The notes under the pieces are model-generated. The model did no database searches. It was not told the origin of the DNA and was given only the letters and a program-made list of their open reading frames with translations. DNA of 5,044 nt from Planctomycetota bacterium. Lineage in GTDB: Bacteria; Planctomycetota; Planctomycetia; Planctomycetales; Planctomycetaceae. Numbering within the stretch: the stretch's first letter is position 1; the number at the start of each line of letters is the position of its first letter. This document shows positions 1-3,819 of the stretch, in pieces. A program made the translations under genes and the position numbers. Where the stretch lies: positions 1 through 5,044 of the forward strand of contig JAJRTM010000436.1 of NCBI GenBank assembly GCA_024278285.1, read 5' to 3'.

Positions 1-24
1 AGGCACGAAATAATCATGACCATC

Positions 25-103
25 GTCCCTTCGGGACTGCATTTAACTGGGGCGACGACCCCGGATTAAAATCCGGGGCTATTTGCCTGTGTCCCTCCGG
101 GAC
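25..103. repeat. Cluster of three GC-rich palindromes (REP-like)
   Basis: Three perfect hairpins lie within 80 bp. Two near-identical ones, GTCCC-TTC-GGGAC (25-37) and GTCCC-TCC-GGGAC (91-103), are both followed by TG. They flank a central stem CCCCGGAT-TAAA-ATCCGGGG (59-78). GGGG at 49-52 can also pair with the CCCC at 59-62 and compete with the central stem. No T tract follows, so this is not a standard terminator. The layout resembles the REP or BIME type of dispersed palindrome. Whether it is repeated elsewhere in the genome cannot be seen here. Confidence 0.55.
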
Positions 104-192
104 TGATGACTCAGATTTGTCTGAAAATACTTATGTATAAACAACAGGTGCAAGCACGCCATCCTACCTCTCATAAATACGACAGAAATTGT

Positions 193-220
193 TTGACCGG
201 TGCTAACCTGTTTCTACAAA
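193..220 (+). promoter_or_regulatory. Weak candidate sigma70-type promoter
   Basis: TTGACC (193-198) is followed after 16 nt by TACAAA (215-220). The -35 box is good and the -10 box matches at 4 of 6 positions. It could drive the small ORF at 337 or a non-coding transcript ending at the terminator at 464-504. This rests on box matching alone in AT-rich DNA, so a chance match is quite possible. Confidence 0.25.
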
Positions 221-336
221 AGATAAAACTTCTAAAAAATAGGTGAACCATTCCTGCGGTCCCTGCGTCTAACTTCTCAGAGAGACAAGAAATACTTATT
301 ACGTTAATCGTTAAGAAATAGGAAACAGGAAAACCA

Positions 337-438
337 GTGTTAAAACTATCATCCAATGATCTCGAACGGAGCCAACGCGGCGATCAACTTGCTGAGCAAT
401 CAGTAAGTTATCAGCCCCGTTATTCGCTGCGCCTGTGA
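337..438 (+). CDS. Candidate 33-codon small ORF, function unknown
   Basis: A GTG start at 337 has AGGA at 327-330, six bases upstream, and the frame runs 33 codons to TGA at 436-438. An intrinsic terminator begins 26 bp later. The product would be hydrophilic and charged, with residues such as NDLERSQRGDQ in its first half, and has no membrane segment or recognised motif. A weak promoter sits about 115 bp upstream. Support is only the start context plus the closely following terminator. The terminator could equally end a non-coding RNA or a transcript from outside the window. I do not recognise a family. Confidence 0.2.
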   Translation: MLKLSSNDLERSQRGDQLAEQSVSYQPRYSLRL

Positions 439-463
439 CATTGGTTTTCGCCTACGCCTTTTC

Positions 464-504
464 AAAAAAGGTCTGATGTCACAACCGACATCAGACCTTT
501 TTTT
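464..504. terminator. Strong bidirectional intrinsic terminator
   Basis: GGTCTGATGTC (470-480) and GACATCAGACC (487-497) form a perfect 11-bp stem around a six-base loop. A6 stands before it (464-469) and a T7 run after it (498-504), so both strands give a hairpin followed by a U tract. It separates the left region from the tRNA array, whose first gene begins 28 bp later. Confidence 0.85.
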
Positions 505-532
505 GTGGGCGTAAATAATCTGGGGGAAATTT

Positions 533-603
533 GCGTCCATGATGTAGCGGTAGCCTGCTGCCTTGCCAGGGCGGAAGTGCGGGTTCAACTCCCGCTGGAC
601 GCT
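533..603 (+). tRNA. tRNA-Gly (GCC)
   Basis: The acceptor stem GCGTCCA (533-539) pairs fully with TGGACGC (596-602). The discriminator is T603, the usual base for bacterial tRNA-Gly. The anticodon stem CTGCC/GGCGG encloses the loop TTGCCAG, placing anticodon GCC at 565-567 (reads GGC and GGU). The T stem GCGGG/CCCGC closes TTCAACT. The D arm is weak, with one mismatch and a seven-base loop containing GG. It is the first gene of the array and has no encoded CCA. Confidence 0.87.
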
Positions 604-628
604 TTGATTTCTATTTTGTTTTGTTTCT

Positions 629-720
629 CAGGGTATGGGAAATTTTGGGCTGTTTTTAGAAAAGAAAACCTCGCGTGTTTTGGAAGCACGAGATCACTGG
701 TTCAAATCCAGTTACCCTGA
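629..720 (+). tRNA. tRNA-Pro (TGG) with enlarged D region
   Basis: The acceptor CAGGGTA (629-635) pairs perfectly with TACCCTG (713-719), giving C1-G72 and discriminator A720, both typical of bacterial tRNA-Pro. The anticodon stem CGTGT/GCACG (674-678, 686-690) encloses TTTGGAA, giving anticodon TGG at 681-683. The variable loop is five bases (AGATC) and the T arm is ACTGG-TTCAAAT-CCAGT. The segment between acceptor and anticodon stems (636-673) is 38 nt, about twice the usual 19, is AT-rich, and forms no normal D arm. It is either a tRNA with an insertion in the D arm or a decaying gene. Confidence 0.65.
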
Positions 721-751
721 CTGAGTTGGAAAAAGTCACCACGAATAAACT

Positions 752-836
752 GGAAGGTCAAGCCAATTGGCGATGGCACCCCGTTCGAACCGGGACGAGC
801 TTCACAGCCTTGAGGGTTCAACTCCCTCACCTTCCG
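752..836 (+). tRNA. tRNA-Ser (CGA), class II
   Basis: GGAAGGT (752-758) pairs with ACCTTCC (829-835), with discriminator G836 as expected for serine. The D arm GCC/GGC closes a ten-base loop containing GG. The anticodon loop TTCGAAC sits on CCCCG/CGGGA, whose outer pair is a C-A mismatch, and gives anticodon CGA at 786-788 (reads UCG). The long variable region contains a small GCT-TCAC-AGC hairpin. The T stem GAGGG/CCCTC is perfect. Its 85-nt length fits a class II serine tRNA. It is the last gene before the 476-bp interruption. Confidence 0.82.
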
Positions 837-923
837 CTTGATTACAGCATAAGAAATTAAAAAGGTTCGTCCGACTTATACGTTTTTATAGTTTGAATAA
901 AACAAGCCACGGATCAGCCCAGC

Positions 924-936
924 GCGGCATAGCCGC
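924..936. repeat. Small GC-rich palindrome
   Basis: GCGGC-ATA-GCCGC is a perfect 5-bp stem with a three-base loop. It lies just inside the left 14-bp inverted repeat of the candidate element, and no T tract follows. It resembles the small palindromes common in dispersed repeats. Confidence 0.4.
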
Positions 937-973
937 AACCAAAGAATAAATCGGCAAGACGTAAGACGGAATC

Positions 974-1011
974 GATCTCGACGGCTTCGGAAAGCCGTCG
1001 TACGAGGGATC
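974..1011. repeat. Strong palindrome (REP-like hairpin)
   Basis: CGACGGCTT (979-987) and AAGCCGTCG (992-1000) form a perfect 9-bp stem around CGGA. Imperfect outer pairing continues it: GATC at 974-977 can meet GATC at 1008-1011, with small bulges. No T run follows, so it does not look like a terminator. It is part of the block inserted between the tRNA genes and is likely a dispersed palindromic repeat. Confidence 0.55.
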
Positions 1012-1312
1012 TATTGAAATAATTTGCGCAAGCGTCAGAAACATTTAACGTTAGTAGCACAGATTAACACGGATGATTAATGAACCTAAAGATCAAGGAA
1101 AATAAAGAGATTGAATTCACCAATACATTGCTTTGCAAAGGAAAAATGAATTCGCAGTGAAAAGATATTAATCACTCACCTTTTTTTGTTTTAGTCTCTG
1201 TTTTCTAAATGGTTATATATTTTTCTTATCCGTGAAAATCCGTGCTGATCCGTGGCTAAATCACATAAAGATAATCAGGAAATACAACATGTTACGCGCG
1301 AGCTGAAAAAAT

Positions 1313-1384
1313 GGCGGGATCGTTTAATGGTTAGGATCGGACGCTTTGAACGTCCAGATGCTGGTTCGATTCCAGCTCCCGCTT
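1313..1384 (+). tRNA. tRNA-Gln (TTG)
   Basis: GGCGGGA (1313-1319) pairs with TCCCGCT (1377-1383), with G-T as the outermost pair; a weak first pair is common in glutamine tRNAs. The anticodon stem GGACG/CGTCC is perfect around CTTTGAA, giving anticodon TTG at 1346-1348 (reads CAA, and CAG by wobble). The D arm is held largely by wobble pairs and has the AATGGTTA loop usual for Glu and Gln tRNAs. The T arm is GCTGG-TTCGATT-CCAGC. Discriminator T1384 is unusual for Gln. It restarts the array after the 476-bp gap. Confidence 0.82.
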
Positions 1385-1393
1385 TTTAACTTT

Positions 1394-1468
1394 GTCTTCG
1401 CAGAGCAGCCTGGAGTGCTCGCCACTTTGTCGCAGTGGAGATCGTCGGTTCGAATCCGACCGGGGACG
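1394..1468 (+). tRNA. tRNA-Asp (GTC)
   Basis: GTCTTCG (1394-1400) pairs with CGGGGAC (1461-1467) with two G-T pairs, and the discriminator is G1468 as expected for Asp. The D stem GAGC/GCTC is perfect with GG in its loop. The anticodon stem CCACT/AGTGG is perfect around TTGTCGC, placing anticodon GTC at 1429-1431 (reads GAC and GAU). The variable loop is AGATC, and the T arm is GTCGG-TTCGAAT-CCGAC. The cloverleaf is regular, and the gene starts 9 bp after the Gln gene. Confidence 0.88.
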
Positions 1469-1569
1469 TTTTTCAATAAATTATAGGTAACTATTCTGCT
1501 TTGGTGTAGCGGACCCTACAGACAAATTAAAATCCTCTTAAAAAAACGTCACTGAATCGTTACAACTCT

Positions 1570-1646
1570 GGCACGGTACGCAAACGGAAAAGCGGCGAAG
1601 CTTAGACCTTCGTGATTGTCTGTGGGTTCGACTCCCACCCGTGCTA
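1570..1646 (+). tRNA. tRNA-Leu (TAG) with short variable region
   Basis: GGCACGG (1570-1576) pairs with CCGTGCT (1639-1645), the first pair being G-T, and discriminator A1646 fits leucine. The D stem CGC/GCG closes a ten-base loop with GG. The anticodon stem CGAAG/CTTCG is perfect around CTTAGAC, giving anticodon TAG at 1603-1605 (CUN codons). The T stem GTGGG/CCCAC is perfect. The variable region (1613-1621) has only nine bases and no obvious stem, whereas bacterial leucine tRNAs normally carry a longer arm. The anticodon and discriminator make Leu the best call. Confidence 0.77.
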
Positions 1647-1661
1647 TTGGTTTCACTAATT

Positions 1662-1748
1662 GGGTTGTGTTCTGCGCGGCTGCCTGTAAAGCAGTTGTCG
1701 TTAAATAAGCGTGGTGGGCGACGAGAGGTTCAATTCCTTCACAACCTA
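1662..1748 (+). tRNA. tRNA-Tyr (GTA), apparently lacking the D arm
   Basis: GGGTTGT (1662-1668) pairs with ACAACCT (1741-1747), the first pair being G-T, and the discriminator is A1748. The anticodon stem GCTGC/GCAGT encloses CTGTAAA with anticodon GTA at 1687-1689 (reads UAC and UAU). Only ten bases (1669-1678) separate acceptor and anticodon stems, too few for a D arm, and they form no hairpin. The variable region (1696-1723) is 28 nt, with a TGTCG/CGACG stem around an 18-base loop, roughly twice the usual class II Tyr arm. The T stem has one mismatch and one wobble. It is either a functional minimal-D tRNA or a rearranged pseudogene. Confidence 0.58.
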
Positions 1749-1761
1749 TTTTATGAATATT

Positions 1762-1833
1762 GGCCCGTTCGTCTAACGGTCAGGATATGAGAATTTCAAC
1801 CTCATGATACGGGTTCGATTCCCGTACGGGTCA
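1762..1833 (+). tRNA. tRNA-Glu (TTC)
   Basis: GGCCCGT (1762-1768) pairs with ACGGGTC (1826-1832) and the discriminator is A1833. The D arm is GTC/GAT around a loop with GG. The anticodon stem TGAGA/CCTCA has one A-C mismatch next to the loop ATTTCAA, giving anticodon TTC at 1795-1797 (reads GAA and GAG). The T arm ACGGG-TTCGATT-CCCGT is perfect. The acceptor and T arm closely resemble ordinary bacterial tRNA-Glu, which makes this one of the most regular members of the array. Confidence 0.9.
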
Positions 1834-1854
1834 CTTTGATATTTAGTTATGATC

Positions 1855-1940
1855 GGAAGGTAGCCGGATATGGTTCGCCGGGCCGCACTGCTAATGCGTG
1901 CCTCTTGACAGAGATATGGGTTCAAATCCCATGCCTTCCG
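1855..1940 (+). tRNA. tRNA-Ser (GCT), class II
   Basis: GGAAGGT (1855-1861) pairs with GCCTTCC (1933-1939) and the discriminator is G1940, as in serine tRNAs. The D stem CCGG/CCGG is perfect around a ten-base loop with GG. The anticodon loop CTGCTAA gives anticodon GCT at 1890-1892 (reads AGC and AGU); its stem has four good pairs plus a C-T mismatch at the outer end. The variable arm forms CTCT-TGAC-AGAG. The T arm is ATGGG-TTCAAAT-CCCAT. Its 5' acceptor strand is identical to that of the Ser-CGA gene at 752, as expected for two tRNAs charged by one synthetase. Confidence 0.87.
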
Positions 1941-1952
1941 CTTATTTATTTT

Positions 1953-2024
1953 GGCCTGTGAGTGTGCCGGATCGCACGGCAGATTTCGATTCTGCAAGAC
2001 GGGGTTCAATTCCTCGACGGGCTG
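1953..2024 (+). tRNA. tRNA-Arg (TCG)
   Basis: GGCCTGT (1953-1959) pairs with ACGGGCT (2017-2023) with two G-T pairs, and the discriminator is G2024. The D stem GTGT/GCAC encloses GCCGGATC, in which A follows the GG pair, the place of the A20 arginine identity base. The anticodon stem GCAGA/TCTGC is perfect around TTTCGAT, giving anticodon TCG at 1986-1988 (reads CGA, with C35 and G36). The T arm CGGGG/CCTCG has one wobble. Its D arm closely matches that of the next gene, suggesting a tandem duplication followed by divergence. Confidence 0.85.
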
Positions 2025-2045
2025 CTTTTATTTAACGAAAAGACT

Positions 2046-2117
2046 ATCCTTGAAGTGTACCGGATTGCACACGACTCTGCGAAGGTCGTAGACCAGGTTC
2101 AATTCCTGGCGGGGATA
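2046..2117 (+). tRNA. tRNA-Arg (GCG)
   Basis: ATCCTTG (2046-2052) pairs with CGGGGAT (2110-2116) with two wobbles, and the discriminator is A2117. The D arm GTGT-ACCGGATT-GCAC again has A after GG. The anticodon stem CGACT/GGTCG encloses CTGCGAA, giving anticodon GCG at 2079-2081 (reads CGC and CGU). The T arm CCAGG-TTCAATT-CCTGG is perfect. Bacteria usually read CGU and CGC with an ACG anticodon edited to ICG, so a genomic G34 arginine tRNA is uncommon. It is the last gene of the array. Confidence 0.83.
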
Positions 2118-2133
2118 TTTCGGGGTTTGCGCG

Positions 2134-2203
2134 AGGAGTTTTTTGGGGGATAATGGGTGTTGTGAGATTGGACGGACTCTTTTCCCCTAACTCCTGAAGG
2201 AGG
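2134..2203 (+). promoter_or_regulatory. Inverted repeat overlapping a Shine-Dalgarno site
   Basis: AGGAGTT (2134-2140) is complementary to AACTCCT (2189-2195), and inner GGGG and CCCC tracts extend the pairing imperfectly. The same CTCC (2191-2194) can instead pair with GGAG (2199-2202) in the ribosome-binding site of the ORF at 2210, with loop TGAA. The two pairings exclude each other, so the upstream strand could free the ribosome-binding site. Alternatively the repeat is simply the end of an insertion sequence. No experiment or conservation is available here to choose. Confidence 0.35.
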
Positions 2204-2209
2204 CCAAGG

Positions 2210-2521
2210 ATGGCGATTCAAACAGAAACGAACGATATTCTTCAGTCAGTCGCCCCTCAACTGGATGCGGTGGCAAAAAATCTGCTGCAACAGGTGTACG
2301 GCGAAGAAGGTTTGCCGATCACCAGTTGTTATCTTGAATCGACGGTGAAACAGATGAACGCTCGGGTCAAGGGAGCGGAAAAGTTCTGTTCTCCATGCGG
2401 CGGCGAAGCGTTGTTGCAACTCCGAGCGGATTATCTGAGCGATAATGACTCGATGCCCCAATTCTGGTCCCGCCGCCAACGCCAACAAACCGGTCGCCGA
2501 CCCACAAAACTAAAAACCTGA
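2210..2521 (+). pseudogene. C-terminal transposase fragment (ISKra4-like, tentative)
   Basis: This 103-codon ORF begins at ATG with AGGAGG six bases upstream (2198-2203). Residues 34-90 resemble the C-terminal end of planctomycete insertion-sequence transposases: GLPITS, then YLESTVKQMNARVKG, EKF, GEALLQLRA, LS, and a basic tail with RRQ and TGRRP. In that family E43 would be the last acidic residue of the DDE triad. The rest of the catalytic domain is missing; intact relatives are several hundred residues long. The first 30 residues carry no recognised motif. I infer an internal deletion or a reopened start, so it should be inactive on its own. The family name is from memory of the motif, not a search. 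Confidence 0.55.
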
Positions 2522-2620
2522 ACAACCTACAAGCCCCAAGGTGCACCCGCCACAAGATCTATGCCTGCAAGCGACGATTCCCGCTGAATCAATAACAATC
2601 CGTAAAGATTTTGCTTTGCT

Positions 2621-2684
2621 GGAGGTGATTGTTTTGCACTTTGCATCTCCACACGCTAAAAGAAATGGCTATCATTCGATATGA
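2621..2684 (+). other. Strong Shine-Dalgarno with 16-codon leader ORF, candidate
   Basis: GGAGGTGAT (2621-2629) matches the anti-Shine-Dalgarno core almost perfectly, yet no annotated start follows. Five bases on, TTG at 2634 opens a 16-codon ORF ending in TGA at 2682-2684. That stop overlaps the first ATG of the MoxR gene as ATGA, the usual layout for translational coupling. The peptide would have several His and basic residues. It may be a coupling leader peptide or a relic of the neighbouring mobile element. The purine-rich match could also be chance. Confidence 0.25.
2634..2662 (+). promoter_or_regulatory. Candidate sigma70-type promoter for the MoxR gene
   Basis: TTGCAC (2634-2639) and TAAAAG (2657-2662) are separated by 17 bp, each matching consensus at four or more positions. 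Transcription would start near 2669, twelve bases before the first ATG of the MoxR frame. If this promoter is the real one, the strong Shine-Dalgarno at 2621 is not in the transcript and the leader ORF is not translated. Confidence 0.35.
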
Positions 2685-3682
2685 TGGTCGGTTCCATTCG
2701 GGATTCTGCAATCAACACTTTACACAGAGCGGAGAAAATTGTGGAGCAAAGTCTGTACGATTCGATTGAGCAACTGGTAAATCATATTGGGCAAGTGCTG
2801 CTTGGGAAAGAAGAAACAATTCGCCTGGCCGTGACCGCGTTACTTGCACAAGGGCATTTGCTCATTGAAGATGCTCCCGGGGTTGGAAAAACTTCTTTGG
2901 CAAAAGCCCTGGCGATGAGTTTGAATTGTGATTTTACCCGTTTGCAATGCACGCCAGATATGCTCCCCAGCGATATTTTAGGAACGAGCGTTTTTCTTCC
3001 CAATACAGGCGAATTCGATTTTCGTCAGGGACCTATCTTTACGAACATTTTGCTGGCAGATGAAATTAACCGCACAACGCCCCGCACACAATCTGCATTG
3101 CTTGAAGCGATGTGCGAAGCACAGGTTTCGATTGATGGTAAAACCCGAGCTTTACCTCGTCCGTTTTTTGTACTTGCCACGCAAAACCCGCACGAGTTTG
3201 AAGGGACTTATCCGCTGCCGGAAAATCAACTGGATCGATTCATGCTCCGAATTGAAATTGGCTACCCTTCTCTCGAAGTCGAAAAAGAAGTGCTGATTTC
3301 ACATCGCACGAGCGAACCGGTCGATAGCATTCAAGCGGTTCTCGATATCGAACGGCTGATAAAAATTCAACAAGAAATTCGCCAGGTTCGCATGAATGAA
3401 TCGATCCATGCTTACATTCTTGAAATCGTCCACGCAACCCGTGGGCATGAAGAACTCGCGCTAGGGGTCAGCACCCGCGGAGCGATTACGATGACACATG
3501 CCCTGCAAGCTTACGCTTGTGTTCAGGGACGCGACTATGTGATTCCCGATGATGTCAAGGAACTGGCAATTCCTGTTTTTGCTCACCGGGTTTTGGTGGG
3601 AGGAATTGTTCGAGAATCGCATCGCGAACGGGCATCTGATATTATCGAACAAATTCTTTCCTCGACAGCAGTGCCTGTTTGA
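2681..3682 (+). CDS. MoxR-family AAA+ ATPase
   Basis: A 333-residue cytoplasmic AAA+ ATPase of the MoxR family, whose members act as chaperones in assembling or activating partner complexes. Visible motifs are Walker A DAPGVGKT (64-71), Walker B LLADEIN (124-130), sensor 1 VLATQNP (164-170), the arginine-finger segment with LDRF (184-187), and sensor 2 in GVSTRG (262-267), followed by the helical lid with YVIPDDV (286-292). Length is normal and all catalytic residues are present. The first ATG (2681) has no ribosome-binding site next to it. GTG at 2741, in frame with GGAG six bases upstream, would give 313 residues beginning close to where typical MoxR proteins begin. The usual DUF58 and transglutaminase neighbours are absent, so the client is unknown. 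Confidence 0.93.
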   Translation: MMVGSIRDSAINTLHRAEKIVEQSLYDSIEQLVNHIGQVLLGKEETIRLAVTALLAQGHLLIEDAPGVGKTSLAKALAMSLNCDFTRLQCTPDMLPSDILGTSVFLPNTGEFDFRQGPIFTNILLADEINRTTPRTQSALLEAMCEAQVSIDGKTRALPRPFFVLATQNPHEFEGTYPLPENQLDRFMLRIEIGYPSLEVEKEVLISHRTSEPVDSIQAVLDIERLIKIQQEIRQVRMNESIHAYILEIVHATRGHEELALGVSTRGAITMTHALQAYACVQGRDYVIPDDVKELAIPVFAHRVLVGGIVRESHRERASDIIEQILSSTAVPV

Positions 3683-3686
3683 AAAA

Positions 3687-3795
3687 TCCTGTACCACTAA
3701 CGGTTAATTTTTTTAGCCTCCTGTACCAATATTTAACAAGATTAATGATTGGTGTCGGCTTTCAGAATAAACCAGCCGTGCTGGGTCATTCCAGC
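3687..3795 (+). promoter_or_regulatory. Short repeats and competing hairpins before the UPF0502 gene
   Basis: TCCTGTACCA occurs twice (3687-3696 and 3719-3728), 32 bp apart, around a T-rich stretch; no convincing terminator hairpin for the MoxR gene precedes that T run. Further on, GCTGG (3780-3784) can pair either with CCAGC at 3772-3776 or with CCAGC at 3791-3795, two mutually exclusive small hairpins just upstream of the next start codon. No good promoter boxes were found. Any regulatory role is speculation. Confidence 0.25.
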
Positions 3796-3819
3796 ATCTG
3801 ATGAAATAAAAATGATATC

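Larger units (their letters stand above)
905..1257. repeat. Candidate non-autonomous element with 14-bp inverted repeats
   Basis: AGCCACGGATCAGC (905-918) is the exact reverse complement of GCTGATCCGTGGCT (1244-1257), so a 353-bp block is bounded by a perfect 14-bp inverted repeat. An inner copy related to the same motif lies at 1056-1074 in the left orientation. The right end carries three ATCCGTG heptamers at 1228, 1238 and 1248, exactly 10 bp apart. The inner left arm has CACAGAT (1058) and CACGGAT (1068), also 10 bp apart. The interior from 1076 to 1227 is AT-rich and non-coding. I see no clear target duplication. It could be one MITE-like element or two adjacent dispersed repeats. Confidence 0.5.
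837..1312. other. Gene-free 476-bp gap within the tRNA array
   Basis: No supported gene lies here. The first 68 bp and last 55 bp are AT-rich spacer without a tRNA-like T arm. The middle holds the inverted-repeat-bounded block described separately. The only ORF of note is 26 codons (1080-1160) without a ribosome-binding site, which I do not regard as a gene. If the block is an insertion, removing it leaves about 120 bp between Ser-CGA and Gln, similar to the other larger gap in the array. Confidence 0.6.
533..2117 (+). other. Eleven-gene tRNA array, interrupted
   Basis: Eleven cloverleaf or near-cloverleaf sequences lie on one strand with eleven different anticodons. Most gaps are 9-31 bp, with two larger gaps of 476 bp (837-1312) and 101 bp (1469-1569). 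None encodes the 3' CCA, so all would depend on a CCA-adding enzyme. All T loops begin TTCRA. The order, the lack of duplicate anticodons and several irregular bodies suggest an accessory tRNA array rather than the core set. I see no clear promoter in the 28 bp between the upstream terminator and the first gene, and no convincing intrinsic terminator after the last. No recognisable tRNA lies in the 101-bp gap. Confidence 0.8.

Noticed and set aside
171..356. 61-codon minus-strand ORF with hydrophobic residues
   Set aside because: It has no ribosome-binding site, overlaps the plus-strand candidate, and shows no recognisable motif.
505..860. Two overlapping plus-strand ORFs of 61-71 codons
   Set aside because: They run through the Gly, Pro and Ser tRNA genes; their sequence is explained by conserved tRNA bases.
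860..880. T-arm-like AGGTTCGTCCGACT after the Ser-CGA gene
   Set aside because: The flanking bases do not form a T stem or an acceptor stem with anything upstream.
1080..1160. 26-codon ORF inside the inverted-repeat element, considered as a remnant of a gene carried by the element
   Set aside because: It is too short, lacks a ribosome-binding site, and matches no family I know; the element is better read as non-coding.
905..1257. CRISPR array from the repeated heptamers
   Set aside because: The repeats are 7 bp at 10-bp steps, far too short and close, with no spacers and no cas genes.
1469..1569. Possible twelfth, degenerate tRNA around the D-arm-like GGTGTAGCGG
   Set aside because: No matching acceptor stem, anticodon arm or TTCRA T loop could be found, so the gap is left as spacer.
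1773..2009. 78-codon minus-strand ORF
   Set aside because: It lies antisense to the Glu, Ser and Arg tRNA genes, and its translation contains the GNRTRI-type string typical of frames read across tRNAs on the wrong strand.
1962..2153. 63-codon plus-strand ORF
   Set aside because: It overlaps both Arg tRNA genes and has no ribosome-binding site or family resemblance.
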